From the NCBI GenBank assembly GCA_966211965.1, contig CBIHON010000004.1, forward strand, positions 1 to 64,000: a DNA stretch of 64,000 bases. The letters are read 5' to 3'. The notes under the pieces are model-generated. The model worked only from the letters and a program-made list of their open reading frames with translations, did not search any database and had not been told where the DNA came from. The translations under genes were made by a program, and so were the position numbers. Below, one piece after another: positions 7,332 through 15,565 of this stretch (the stretch's first letter is position 1; each line of letters starts with the position of its first letter). Source of the DNA: CBIHON01 sp966211965 (GTDB taxonomy: Bacteria; Pseudomonadota; Gammaproteobacteria; Burkholderiales; Burkholderiaceae_D).

Positions 7332-9509
7332 ATGTCATTGCAAAATTCATCGATTGACCCCGACCGTCTTTCCGGCTTGGTCGAGCGCGTGACCTATCAC
7401 AATGTCGATAACGGCTACTGCGTTTTGCGACTGGCAGTGCGAGGCGCGCGCGAGCTGGTGACCCTGGTCGGTTACACGCCGGCGGTGGCGCCCGGCGAAT
7501 ACGTTTGCGCCTCGGGAAGCTGGGTCAACGACCACGAATACGGCAGGCAGTTTCGCGCCCTGTTCGTCAGCGTCGCGCCGCCCAATACGCTGTCGGGTAT
7601 CGAGCGCTATCTCGGCTCGGGGATGGTCAAGGGTATCGGTCCGGTGTATGCGGGCCGACTGGTCAAGGCCTTCGGCGCCGAGGTATTCGACGTGATCGAA
7701 CATGCGCCGGCGAGATTGCGGGAAGTGGAAGGCATCGGTGCGATGCGCGCCGAAAAGATTACCGCCGGCTGGGCCGACCAGAAAGTCATTCGCGAGATCA
7801 TGGTTTTTCTGCATGCCCATGGTGTATCGACTTCGCGGGCGGTGCGGATTTTCAAGACCTATGGGCAGGATGCGATCCGGCTGGTCAAGGAAAATCCCTA
7901 TCGGTTGGCAAGCGATATTCGCGGGATTGGTTTTCTGTCGGCCGATACCATCGCGCAAAAATTGGGTATCGAGAAGGATTCGCCGCTACGCGCGCGGGCC
8001 GGCATTTCTTATGCGTTGACCGAAGCGTCTTTGCAGGGGCACTGTGGTTTGCCTTATGAGGAATTGGTTGCGCTGGCAGTCCGATTGCTGGAAATTCCCG
8101 CACCCAAGATCGAAGCGGCCATTGCCCAGGAAATCGACGGCGGCGCGGTGCAGAGCGAGATGGTGGATGGCCGGCGCTGCGTTTTCCTGGCCTCTCTGTA
8201 CCGCACCGAACAGTCAATCGCCAACCAGGTGCTGCGCCTGAAAACAGGCCAGCCCTGTTGGTCCGCCATCGACCTCGATCAGTCCGTCGGCTGGGTCGAG
8301 CACACGCTGGCGATGCAATTGGCGAACGGCCAAAAGGAAGCGTTGCGCCTGGCGCTGACGGAAAAAATGCTGGTAATTACCGGCGGCCCCGGCGTAGGCA
8401 AGACCACCTTGCTCAATGCCCTCCTGACGATCCTGCGCGCCAAGGGCGTCAAGGCACTATTGTGCGCGCCGACCGGACGTGCGGCCAAGCGGCTGTCGGA
8501 ATCCGCCGGTCTCGAAGCAAAGACGATTCATCGCCTGCTGGAAATCAATCCGATCAACGGCCAGTTCAAACGCCATGCGGATTGCCCGCTCGAGTGCGAC
8601 CTGCTGGTGGTCGACGAATGCTCGATGATCGACGTCTCGCTGGCCAACAATCTATTGAAAGCAGTGCCGAGTTCGGCCGCCGTGATCTTCGTCGGCGATG
8701 TCGACCAATTGCCGTCCATCGGCCCGGGCCAGGTGCTGGCCGATCTCATCGAATCGCACGCCGTCCCGGTGGTGCGCCTGACCGAGGTGTTCCGGCAGGC
8801 GGCAAGTTCGCGCATCGTGACCAGCGCGCATCAGCTCATTCACGGCGATCTGCCCACACTGCCGGTCCGCGGCGAAGAGTCCGACTTTTACGTGGTCGGC
8901 GTCGAGGAAGCGGAGATGATTGCGCCGACAGTGGTCGATCTGGTCAAGACGCGTCTGCCGCGCAAGTTCGGCGTCGATCCGGTGCATGATATCCAGGTGC
9001 TGTGCCCGATGAACCGGGGCGCGGCGGGGGCGCGCGGCCTGAACCAGATGCTGCAGGCGGCGTTGAATCCCTCGGAGGGTCGCAGCGTGGAAAGATTCGG
9101 TTATCGCTTCGGCGTCGGCGACAAGGTGATGCAGACGGCGAATGATTATGACAAGGATGTCTATAACGGCGACATCGGCTTCGTGACCGGGATTGATCCG
9201 GCGGAAGAGGAGATGACAGTAGACTACGACGGCCGGCGCGTCAGCTACGCCTTCGGCGAACTCGACGAACTGATCTTGTCTTATGCCACCACCATACATA
9301 AATCCCAGGGTTCCGAATATCCGGTGGTGGTGATTCCGATATCGACCCAGCACTATACGGTGCTCAAGCGCAACCTGATCTACACCGGGATTACGCGCGG
9401 CAAAAGACTGGTGGTGCTGGCCGGACAGAAAAAGGCGCTGGCTATTGCGGCCAAAGGAAAGCAGGCTGGACATAGATGGTCGACCTTGAAGGCACGCCTG
9501 GCACATTGA
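7332..9509 (+). CDS. recD2: RecD2-type ATP-dependent 5'-3' DNA helicase
   Basis: 725 residues. The N-terminal region starts with an OB-like segment (residues 13-82) and continues with helix-hairpin-helix repeats (GIGPVYAGRLVKAFG, VEGIGAMRAEKI, IRGIGFLSADTIAQKLG), the hallmark of RecD2 as opposed to RecBCD-associated RecD. The superfamily 1 core has Walker A GGPGVGKTTL near 350, motif II VDECSMID near 428, and a C-terminal UvrD_C_2-like block (ATTIHKSQGSEYPVVVIP, TGITRGKR). RecD2 works without RecBC. Here it stands 245 bp after the HTH regulator and shares an operator motif with the recombination operon. An IS630 element lies 55 bp downstream. Confidence 0.9.
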   Translation: MSLQNSSIDPDRLSGLVERVTYHNVDNGYCVLRLAVRGARELVTLVGYTPAVAPGEYVCASGSWVNDHEYGRQFRALFVSVAPPNTLSGIERYLGSGMVKGIGPVYAGRLVKAFGAEVFDVIEHAPARLREVEGIGAMRAEKITAGWADQKVIREIMVFLHAHGVSTSRAVRIFKTYGQDAIRLVKENPYRLASDIRGIGFLSADTIAQKLGIEKDSPLRARAGISYALTEASLQGHCGLPYEELVALAVRLLEIPAPKIEAAIAQEIDGGAVQSEMVDGRRCVFLASLYRTEQSIANQVLRLKTGQPCWSAIDLDQSVGWVEHTLAMQLANGQKEALRLALTEKMLVITGGPGVGKTTLLNALLTILRAKGVKALLCAPTGRAAKRLSESAGLEAKTIHRLLEINPINGQFKRHADCPLECDLLVVDECSMIDVSLANNLLKAVPSSAAVIFVGDVDQLPSIGPGQVLADLIESHAVPVVRLTEVFRQAASSRIVTSAHQLIHGDLPTLPVRGEESDFYVVGVEEAEMIAPTVVDLVKTRLPRKFGVDPVHDIQVLCPMNRGAAGARGLNQMLQAALNPSEGRSVERFGYRFGVGDKVMQTANDYDKDVYNGDIGFVTGIDPAEEEMTVDYDGRRVSYAFGELDELILSYATTIHKSQGSEYPVVVIPISTQHYTVLKRNLIYTGITRGKRLVVLAGQKKALAIAAKGKQAGHRWSTLKARLAH

Positions 9510-9543
9510 ACTTGACGTAATTGACGCCCCCCTTGCGTCGCTC

Positions 9544-9566
9544 TAGTGGACTGTTGCAGTCCACTA
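9544..9566. repeat. Perfect hairpin abutting the IS630 left end
   Basis: TAGTGGACTG, a TTG loop, then CAGTCCACTA. The final TA is the apparent target dinucleotide of the insertion element. It may be the recD2 transcript-end structure used as the insertion target, or a subterminal part of the element. No T-run is present. Confidence 0.55.
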
Positions 9567-10632
9567 AGTAGGTAGGCAAAAATTACTGTCAAATCTCCAT
9601 AGACAATAGCCTGGAGAGGGATGGCGATGAAAGGGATGAAGTTGAGCAAGGAAGAAGATCGTACCTTGCGTGAGATGGGAATTCATCATCCGCATGCTCG
9701 TACCCGCAGGCGCGCCCAAGGGGTACGCCTGCTGGGCAAAGGCTTGACCTTAAAGCAGGTGGCCGAGGAATTTGAAGTTCACCTCAACAGCGTCGAGCAT
9801 TGGCGGCAATGTTGGCTACGATTGGGCTTGGTCGGGTTACAAGAAGGGGCGCGCAGTGGTCGGCCGCCGTCCTTGTCGCGGCAGCAGCGCAGGGCATTGG
9901 GCGAATTGGCCCAGGCCGAAGGCGGCACGTCGCGCTCGCTGTTGCAGCGCTGGCTGGAGCGAGCGCAGCCGCTGCTCAGTCGAGGCACGCTGAGGCGATA
10001 TTTGCGGCAGATGGGGTTGCGCTACAAACGCTGCCGCTTGAGCTTGAAAGCCAAGCGTGACCAAGCTACCTTCACTCGTGCCCAAGGCGTGCTTGCTTCG
10101 CTGCGCGCCCTGGCGCGAGCGACGCAATGCGAATTGTTGTATTTCGACGAGAGCGGATTCGGCCGGTCTCCGCCCATCCAGTCTGGGTGGATGCCCAGGG
10201 GGCAAACGCGCCGTGCTCTCTCGGGCTGGCACCAGCAGCGGGTCAAGGTGCTGGGCGCGCTGCGCCACGACGGCGCATTCATTTGGCGCCTGCGCGAGCA
10301 GTGCACGGCCAGGGAAGATGTCATCGCTTTCCTGGATGACTTGGCCAAGCAGGCGCACACCGTGTGCCGCATCGTGGTACTCGACAATGCCGGTATCCAT
10401 AAGGGAGCGCCGATGGAAGAAAAGCGCCGGCAATGGCAACAGCAAGGGTTGTATCTCTATTATTTGCCGCCGTATAGTCCAGAATTGAATCGGATTGAAG
10501 TCCTCTGGAAGCAGGCCAAGTATTTCTGGCGTCGTTTCGTGTACGTCACCGGCGAAGAATTACGCCAAGAGGTCCGTTCCATCATGGAAAAATTCGGCAA
10601 TACATTCACAATTAATTTTGCGTAGCTACTTA
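9565..10632 (+). mobile_element. IS630-family insertion sequence
   Basis: One transposase gene is flanked by inverted ends: CTAAGTAGGTAGGCAAAA on the left (from 9564) and CTAAGTAGCTACGCAAAA read from the right (10633 downwards). The first eight bases are identical and the next ten differ at two positions. TA at 9565-9566 and at 10631-10632 fits the TA target duplication of IS630/Tc1-mariner elements. The element is about 1.07 kb and the transposase is intact, so it may be active. It separates recD2 from the convergent alcohol dehydrogenase gene. Confidence 0.85.
9621..10625 (+). CDS. IS630-family DDE transposase
   Basis: 334 residues. The N-terminal part carries a helix-turn-helix (TLKQVAEEFEVHLNSVEHWR) followed by a Gly-Arg-Pro-Pro linker and a second DNA-binding region. 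The catalytic triad is visible as D176 (LLYFDESGFG), D255 (VVLDNAGIH) and E293 (SPELNRIEVLWK), the D-D-E arrangement of IS630. The purine-rich GGAGAGGG just before ATG 9621 supports this start or the ATG two codons later. The length matches the family and no frameshift is seen, so the gene should be functional. Confidence 0.93.
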   Translation: MAMKGMKLSKEEDRTLREMGIHHPHARTRRRAQGVRLLGKGLTLKQVAEEFEVHLNSVEHWRQCWLRLGLVGLQEGARSGRPPSLSRQQRRALGELAQAEGGTSRSLLQRWLERAQPLLSRGTLRRYLRQMGLRYKRCRLSLKAKRDQATFTRAQGVLASLRALARATQCELLYFDESGFGRSPPIQSGWMPRGQTRRALSGWHQQRVKVLGALRHDGAFIWRLREQCTAREDVIAFLDDLAKQAHTVCRIVVLDNAGIHKGAPMEEKRRQWQQQGLYLYYLPPYSPELNRIEVLWKQAKYFWRRFVYVTGEELRQEVRSIMEKFGNTFTINFA

Positions 10633-10664
10633 GAGAGCGGTGGCACCGGGGAGCGTGCAGTGAT

Positions 10665-11852
10665 TTACGTAAATGTCGAATTTTCCCAAGGTTTCAAAAC
10701 CACCTTGATGCATTCATCCTCTTTGTTTTTGAAGATGTCATATCCATGCGGCGCTTCGGCCAGCGGCAGCCGATGGGTGATGATGCAGGTCGTGTCGATT
10801 TCCCCCTTCTGGATGCGTTCCAGAAGCGTGCGCATATAGCGCTGCACATGGGTTTGCCCAGCCTTGATCGTCAGCGAGCGGTTCATCACCGAGCCGAATG
10901 GGATCTTGTCGACGAAGCCGCCGTAGACTCCTGGGATCGATACGGTGCCGCCGTTGCGGCAGGCCAGCAAGGCTTCGCGCAGGGCGATCGGCCGGTCGGT
11001 TTCCAGCCGCGCCGCCTGCTTGATGCGATCGTAGGCATAGGCGAGGCCCGCGCCATGCGCTTCCATGCCCACGGCATCGATGCAGGCGTCCGGCCCGCGT
11101 CCGCCGCTTATTTCTTTCAGGGCGTCGAGTACATCGACTTCCTCGTAGTTGAGGGTTTCGGCCTTGAGCCAGCGCGCCAGGCGCAATCGTTCCGGAAAGC
11201 GGTCGATCGCGATCACGCGTTCGGCCCCGAGCAGGAAGGCGCTCTGGATGGCAAACAGGCCGACCGGTCCGCAACCCCAGATCGCCACGACGTTGCCGGC
11301 CTGGATGTCGCAATTTTCGGCGGCCATATAGCCGGTGGGCAGGATATCCGACAGGAACAGCACCTGCTCGTCGCTCAGTCCGTCGGGAATCCGGATCGGC
11401 CCGACGTCCGCGAACGGCACGCGCGCATATTGCGCTTGGCCGCCTGCGTAACCGCCGGTCAGATGCGAGTAACCGAAGATGCCGGCCGGTGAATGGCCCC
11501 ACAGCTTTTCGGCCATCCAGGCATTCGGGTTCGAGTTTTCGCACACCGAATACATTTTCTCTTCGCAGAAAAAGCAGTTGCCGCAGGCAATCGGAAACGG
11601 CACCACAACCCGGTCGCCGATTTTCAGGTTCATCACCGCGTTTCCCAGATCCACGATTTCACCCATGAATTCATGGCCCAGGATGTCGCCTTTTTCCATG
11701 GCCGGCACGAAGCCGTTATACAAATGCAGATCGGACCCGCAGATCGCCGTTGCCGTGATTTTGACGATGGCATCGCGCGGATTCAGGATCTGCGGATCGG
11801 GGACATTCTCCACGCGCACATCCTGGGTGCCGTGCCAGCAAGCCGCTTTCAT
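10665..11852 (-). CDS. Zinc-dependent alcohol dehydrogenase (formaldehyde dehydrogenase-like)
   Basis: 395 residues, medium-chain dehydrogenase fold. The GroES-like half has the catalytic-zinc residues in AICGSDLHLY and LGHEFMGEI, and a structural-zinc loop CGNCFFCEEKMYSVC. The Rossmann half shows VAIWGCGPVGLFAIQSA with an acidic residue at the end of the next strand (VIAID), pointing to NAD. The long insertion DACIDAVGMEAHG ... RLETDRPIALREA is typical of the glutathione-independent formaldehyde dehydrogenase-like branch. The substrate cannot be named. Its start overlaps the stop of the upstream SRPBCC gene as ATGA, so the two are one operon. Confidence 0.9.
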   Translation of the reverse strand: MKAACWHGTQDVRVENVPDPQILNPRDAIVKITATAICGSDLHLYNGFVPAMEKGDILGHEFMGEIVDLGNAVMNLKIGDRVVVPFPIACGNCFFCEEKMYSVCENSNPNAWMAEKLWGHSPAGIFGYSHLTGGYAGGQAQYARVPFADVGPIRIPDGLSDEQVLFLSDILPTGYMAAENCDIQAGNVVAIWGCGPVGLFAIQSAFLLGAERVIAIDRFPERLRLARWLKAETLNYEEVDVLDALKEISGGRGPDACIDAVGMEAHGAGLAYAYDRIKQAARLETDRPIALREALLACRNGGTVSIPGVYGGFVDKIPFGSVMNRSLTIKAGQTHVQRYMRTLLERIQKGEIDTTCIITHRLPLAEAPHGYDIFKNKEDECIKVVLKPWENSTFT

Positions 11853-12871
11853 CCGGGCGCTCCTTTCCTAAACAGCAGGCGTGCGATCGCGCTGCGGCGG
11901 CCGGACGGCTGGCCCTCGGTGGTCGGGATTTCGCCGGTTTCGATCAGGCATTTGAAGCGGCGCAAGTCTTCCTCGATTTGCCGTCTGGGATCTGCGCCGA
12001 ACAGCTTCGCCGCCAGCGCGCCGGCCTCGCTTCCCGGCGGGTTGTAGCGCAACTGGACGCGCACGATAGTGCCGCGTCCTCCCGGAGCGCGCTCGAAGCT
12101 TGCGGTGCCGGCGTTTTCGATTTGGGCGCCTGCCATGGAGTGCCAGGCCAGCAATTGTCCCGGCTGATCTACGGTCAGCTCGGCGTCCCATTCGATGCTG
12201 CTGCCGGCCGGACCCCTTGCTTTCCAGTGCGAGCGATTGCCGCCTGTCATTCGTACCGATTCGAGGTGTTTCATGAAGCGGGGAAAACCCTGGAAGTCCC
12301 GCCAGAACAGATAGCACTCATCGGCAGTACGGTTTACCGCGATACTCTTTTCGAACTCGAAGAGGGAATTCCCCGCCGCTTTTGCTTCCAGGTCGCCACG
12401 CCGGCCGTGCCGGACGCTGGACAGTACATCAAGGGCCGTCACGCCGGCCACTGCTGCTGTCGCAGCGGCAACACGCTTGCGCCGGGCGCCGGGCTGGCTG
12501 GCGGCAAGTCCCAGCATGGTCAAGTCCATGGCGTCCCCGGCAACGCGGCTCCAAAGCCAGGGGCTGGGTTGGCGGCGGCTGAGAATGCCGATGCCCGCGG
12601 CAATTTCACGCACGCCGAGCGCGCGCATCAGCAGCGGGCGATCCTGTATGCCGGTCGCTTTCGACAGCGTGCGCGGTGCGATCAGTTGCGCAAGCCCAAG
12701 CCCGATACTGAACCAGGCAAGCCCTTTTACCAGCAATTCTTCACCGGCGGCAGCATTGCCGCGGCGGCGCATTGTGCCGGGACCGTGATGAGAGCCATGC
12801 CGCTCATTGGCATGCCCCAAGCGATGTTGCGGGAAAGGCGGCTCGGATTGTGTTGTGAGCGCATCATGCAT
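11849..12871 (-). CDS. Membrane-associated SRPBCC (polyketide cyclase-like) protein
   Basis: 340 residues in two parts. Residues about 42-160 are hydrophobic with several helices (GLAWFSIGLGLAQLIAPRTL, MDLTMLGLAAS, VAAATAAVAGVTALDVLSS). Residues about 170-320 form an SRPBCC/START-like ligand-binding domain (SIAVNRTADECYLFWRDFQGFPRFMKHLESV ... WDAELTVDQPGQLLAWHS). SRPBCC folds bind hydrophobic ligands; the ligand is unknown. The first 33 residues (His- and Pro-rich) look poorly conserved, so a start at Met34 is possible. A 4-bp overlap couples it to the alcohol dehydrogenase gene, suggesting a joint role with an aldehyde or alcohol substrate. That role is inference. Confidence 0.78.
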   Translation of the reverse strand: MHDALTTQSEPPFPQHRLGHANERHGSHHGPGTMRRRGNAAAGEELLVKGLAWFSIGLGLAQLIAPRTLSKATGIQDRPLLMRALGVREIAAGIGILSRRQPSPWLWSRVAGDAMDLTMLGLAASQPGARRKRVAAATAAVAGVTALDVLSSVRHGRRGDLEAKAAGNSLFEFEKSIAVNRTADECYLFWRDFQGFPRFMKHLESVRMTGGNRSHWKARGPAGSSIEWDAELTVDQPGQLLAWHSMAGAQIENAGTASFERAPGGRGTIVRVQLRYNPPGSEAGALAAKLFGADPRRQIEEDLRRFKCLIETGEIPTTEGQPSGRRSAIARLLFRKGAPG

Positions 12872-13150
12872 TTTTTTCTCCAGGACGCCGGTGTTGTCGC
12901 GCGGCTGTGGGGAGGGAAAAATAATCAGGCTAAAAAATTAGTCCGGGTTCTTGCGAGGGTAGTTCCAGCTCGACCGCACAAAAAGCCTTCGTTGCCGGAT
13001 CAAGCCGGAGATTGAAAATGGCAAAAAACGGTCAGCCAAATTGAGGGGAGGTGGCGTACACTTTCGTTCATGCTTCATCTTGTCATGCATGGGCGACAGC
13101 ACCCGTTTTGCGAGCAGCAAAGTCCTATAACCGAGGAAGGAACAAGAACA

Positions 13151-13474
13151 ATGATTGAGCAACGCGTCTATGCCAGGAAGCTACTTGAAATCGAGGCCGC
13201 GATGGCTGACGAGTATGGCAATTTCATACGCTGGGTGAAACTCCTGAACATATCGAGAATGGGGATCGCTTTTGCCATTGACGATGAGCTTGCTCCGGGC
13301 GAACTGTACGTTTTTCAATTCAACCTGCCGGACCATGCCGAGGAAATCAGTTTCACCGCCAGCATCGTGCATAGCTCGAAGAATACCGACATCGCGAAAT
13401 TCCGGATCGGGGCCAGATTTGTCAAGATCGACGATGTGGATGCCGTATTGATCGACAACTATGTGAATTCTTGA
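13151..13474 (+). CDS. Single-domain PilZ protein (c-di-GMP receptor)
   Basis: 107 residues from ATG 13151, preceded at about 9 bp by GAGGAAGG; the frame is open upstream but that part has no support. Both c-di-GMP binding motifs are present: RVYAR fits RxxxR and NISRMG fits (D/N)xSxxG. The remainder is the six-strand PilZ barrel (FQFNLPDHAEEISFTASIVHSS, FRIGARFVKID). There is no second domain, so it would act as a stand-alone adaptor, for example on motility or envelope functions. It lies alone between the divergent SRPBCC operon and the dcw cluster, and the 279-bp gap before it shows no other gene. Confidence 0.85.
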   Translation: MIEQRVYARKLLEIEAAMADEYGNFIRWVKLLNISRMGIAFAIDDELAPGELYVFQFNLPDHAEEISFTASIVHSSKNTDIAKFRIGARFVKIDDVDAVLIDNYVNS

Positions 13475-13590
13475 CGGCAAGCTGTTTTGCCTCCATGATC
13501 CTGATCCGTCGGCGGTTGTCTATTGCGCCGCAGCAAGCCTAAAAGGGCCGATAATCCTCTGGCCCAATTCCTCCTAATTTCCGAATGGCA

Positions 13591-13614
13591 CAGATAAACA
13601 CATGTGTTTATCTG
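13591..13614. repeat. Perfect 24-bp palindrome upstream of the dcw promoter
   Basis: CAGATAAACACA followed immediately by its reverse complement with no spacer, 131 bp before the mraZ promoter -10. An uninterrupted palindrome of this size fits a dimeric regulator site better than a transcription terminator, and no T-run follows. The remainder of the 409-bp pilZ-mraZ gap holds the mraZ promoter and its boxes and no gene. Confidence 0.6.
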
Positions 13615-13744
13615 AAGTGCTACTTTCAATATCCTTCCTAAGTGCTTAATTCCTTGGATGTTTTTCAATATCTATTGCTTTAAGCTCGCACGCTAAGTCC
13701 TTGACTTCATTGGGGAAATAAGAGTTTCGCAAACCTGATATCGC

Positions 13745-13773
13745 TTGACCTCATATAAGGCATCCACTAAAGT
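13745..13773 (+). promoter_or_regulatory. Candidate sigma-70 promoter of the dcw cluster
   Basis: TTGACC (13745-13750), a 17-bp spacer, then TAAAGT (13768-13773). The MraZ-type boxes start at the end of the -10, as expected for autorepression. Confidence 0.55.
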
Positions 13774-13807
13774 GGGCGGCAGTGTGAAAAAGTGTTTTTT
13801 TGTGGGA
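13773..13807 (+). promoter_or_regulatory. MraZ operator: four boxes with 10-bp period
   Basis: TGGGC (13773), TGTGA (13783), TGTTT (13793) and TGGGA (13803) start exactly 10 bp apart. MraZ is known to bind TGGGN direct repeats separated by 5 bp. The two outer boxes are perfect and the inner two are degenerate. They lie 77 bp upstream of mraZ. Confidence 0.65.
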
Positions 13808-13883
13808 GTTGTAATCATTTTTGCAAGCCACGAACACCTTTCATAGTTTCTGCCAGTCAATACAAAACAAGAGGGATAACAGG

Positions 13884-14312
13884 GTGTTTCAGGGAGCGTC
13901 AGCTTTAAATCTCGATGCCAAGGGGCGGATGTCCATTCCGGCCAAGCATCGTGACGCTCTGGCGGTCCAGTGCGAAGGGCGTCTTACCCTGACCAAGCAT
14001 CCACACGGTTGCCTGTTGTTTTTTCCGCGTCCGGTATGGGAAAGCCACCGCGAGCAGATCGCGGCCTGGCCGATGTCGGCGCGCGCCTGGCAGCGCATCT
14101 TCCTGGGCAATGCATCGGACGTCGAGATGGATACCGCAGGCCGCATCCTGATCGCTCCGGAATTGCGCAGCGCGGCCGGGCTGGCGCGCGACGTGATGCT
14201 GCTCGGCATGGGCAGTCATTTCGAAATCTGGGATGCCGCCAAGCTGGCCGAAAGCGAAGCGCAGGCGGTGGCCAACGGCATGCCTGATGTACTGAATAAT
14301 TTTTCATTCTGA
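13884..14312 (+). CDS. mraZ: MraZ, dcw cluster transcriptional regulator
   Basis: 142 residues from GTG 13884, placed by the family start FQGASALNLDAKGRMSIPAKHRD and by GAGGG 8 bp upstream; an upstream in-frame ATG would add 21 unrelated residues. Two SpoVT/AbrB-like half-domains are visible (residues about 5-50 and 78-125, the second as ASDVEMDTAGRILIAPELR). MraZ oligomerises into rings, binds TGGGN repeats and represses the mra promoter. Matching boxes lie just upstream. The gene starts the dcw transcript and is 9 bp from rsmH. Confidence 0.95.
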   Translation: MFQGASALNLDAKGRMSIPAKHRDALAVQCEGRLTLTKHPHGCLLFFPRPVWESHREQIAAWPMSARAWQRIFLGNASDVEMDTAGRILIAPELRSAAGLARDVMLLGMGSHFEIWDAAKLAESEAQAVANGMPDVLNNFSF

Positions 14313-14321
14313 TGAGCCGTG

Positions 14322-15296
14322 ATGACTTCTGAGCCGGTGCCAGAGTTTCAGCACCGCACGGTGTTGTTGGATGAAGCGGTTGAGGCGCTGGCGATTGCCG
14401 GCCCGCGCATCGAAGGCGTGTATGTGGACGGCACCTTCGGCCGCGGCGGTCACAGCCGCAAGATTTTGGAACGCCTGGGCGGGCAGGGCCGGCTCATCGC
14501 GTTCGACAAGGATCCACAAGCGATTGCCACTGCGCAAACGATCGCGGATCGGCGTTTTGAGATTGCGCACGACAGTTTTGCCACGATGCGCGCGGCGCTT
14601 GCAGCGCGCGGTGTCGGGCAAGTGGACGGCGTGTTGCTGGATTTGGGTATTTCGTCGCCGCAAGTCGATGATGCGGCGCGTGGTTTCAGCTTTCGCATGG
14701 ATGGCCCGCTCGATATGCGCATGGACACTACGCGCGGCATGTCGGCGGCTGAATGGCTGGCGACGGAAACCGAACAAACGATCGAGAAAGTGATACGAGA
14801 TTATGGGGAAGAACGGTTTGCTTTTCAGATTGCAAAGGCGATTGTTGCTAGCCGGGCAGTCGAGCCAATTTCAAGCACACGACAGCTTGCCGCGATCGTG
14901 GCACGCGCCGTCAAAACCCGCGAGAAAGGCAAAGACCCGGCCACTCGTACCTTTCAAGCTATCCGGATTTTCATCAATCAAGAGCTTGAAGAACTCAAAA
15001 TAGGGCTGAACGAAGCATATCGGCACTTGGCCCCGCATGGGAGATTGGTTGTGATCAGTTTTCATTCGCTGGAAGATCGCATCGTCAAGCAGTTCATGGC
15101 TGGCAAAGCCCATGTACCGCAGCCGGACCGCCGCCTGCCGATTCGCGCAGTGGATTTACCGCAAGCAGAAATGAAGTTGCTGTTGAAATCAAAGCCGTCC
15201 GATTCCGAGATATCCGCCAACCCGCGCGCCCGTTCCGCCGTGATGCGGGTGGCCGAGCGCCTGCCTGTCGCGCCTGCGGCTGAGGGGAAGGCATGA
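14322..15296 (+). CDS. rsmH: 16S rRNA (cytosine(1402)-N(4))-methyltransferase
   Basis: RsmH (MraW) methylates N4 of C1402 in the 16S rRNA P site using S-adenosylmethionine. 324 residues from ATG 14322; a GTG immediately before is the alternative. The start motif HRTVLLDEAVEAL, the SAM-binding segment YVDGTFGRGGHSRKIL, the aspartate in DGVLLDLGISSPQVDDAARGFSF and the late motif HGRLVVISFHSLEDRIVKQF are all typical. The stop overlaps ftsL by ATGA. Confidence 0.96.
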   Translation: MTSEPVPEFQHRTVLLDEAVEALAIAGPRIEGVYVDGTFGRGGHSRKILERLGGQGRLIAFDKDPQAIATAQTIADRRFEIAHDSFATMRAALAARGVGQVDGVLLDLGISSPQVDDAARGFSFRMDGPLDMRMDTTRGMSAAEWLATETEQTIEKVIRDYGEERFAFQIAKAIVASRAVEPISSTRQLAAIVARAVKTREKGKDPATRTFQAIRIFINQELEELKIGLNEAYRHLAPHGRLVVISFHSLEDRIVKQFMAGKAHVPQPDRRLPIRAVDLPQAEMKLLLKSKPSDSEISANPRARSAVMRVAERLPVAPAAEGKA

Positions 15297-15565
15297 GCGG
15301 CCGCATCAATCTGGTTCTCACGAGCTTGCTGGTGTCTTGTGCATTGTCGTTGGTCAATGCGCAATACCAGGCACGCCGCTTGTTCATCGAACTCGAGCGC
15401 GCGCAGACGGTGGCGCGCCAGCTCGATGTCGAATGGGCGCAATTGCAACTGGATCAGTCGACACTGGGCAAGCATGCGCGCATCGAGGCCAACGCCAGGC
15501 GCGACCTGCATATGACCGCGCTGAGTTCGGCGCGCACGCAGTACTTGACCTTGGGAGCGCAATGA
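15293..15565 (+). CDS. ftsL: Cell division protein FtsL
   Basis: 90 residues, bitopic. A short cytoplasmic N-terminus is followed by a membrane helix (about 5-22, NLVLTSLLVSCALSLV) and a periplasmic leucine-zipper-like coiled coil (QARRLFIELERAQTVARQLDVEWAQLQLDQS). FtsL forms the FtsQLB complex that activates FtsWI. Sequence conservation of this family is low, so the call rests on size, topology and position between rsmH and ftsI. It overlaps both neighbours by 4 bp. Confidence 0.9.
   Translation: MSGRINLVLTSLLVSCALSLVNAQYQARRLFIELERAQTVARQLDVEWAQLQLDQSTLGKHARIEANARRDLHMTALSSARTQYLTLGAQ

Noticed and set aside
4280..9509. A complete prophage
   Set aside because: No integrase, attachment-site repeat, packaging, structural or lysis genes are present around the recombination genes.
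12938..13162. A 74-codon minus-strand frame in the SRPBCC-PilZ gap
   Set aside because: It overlaps the pilZ start, has no ribosome site and looks random.
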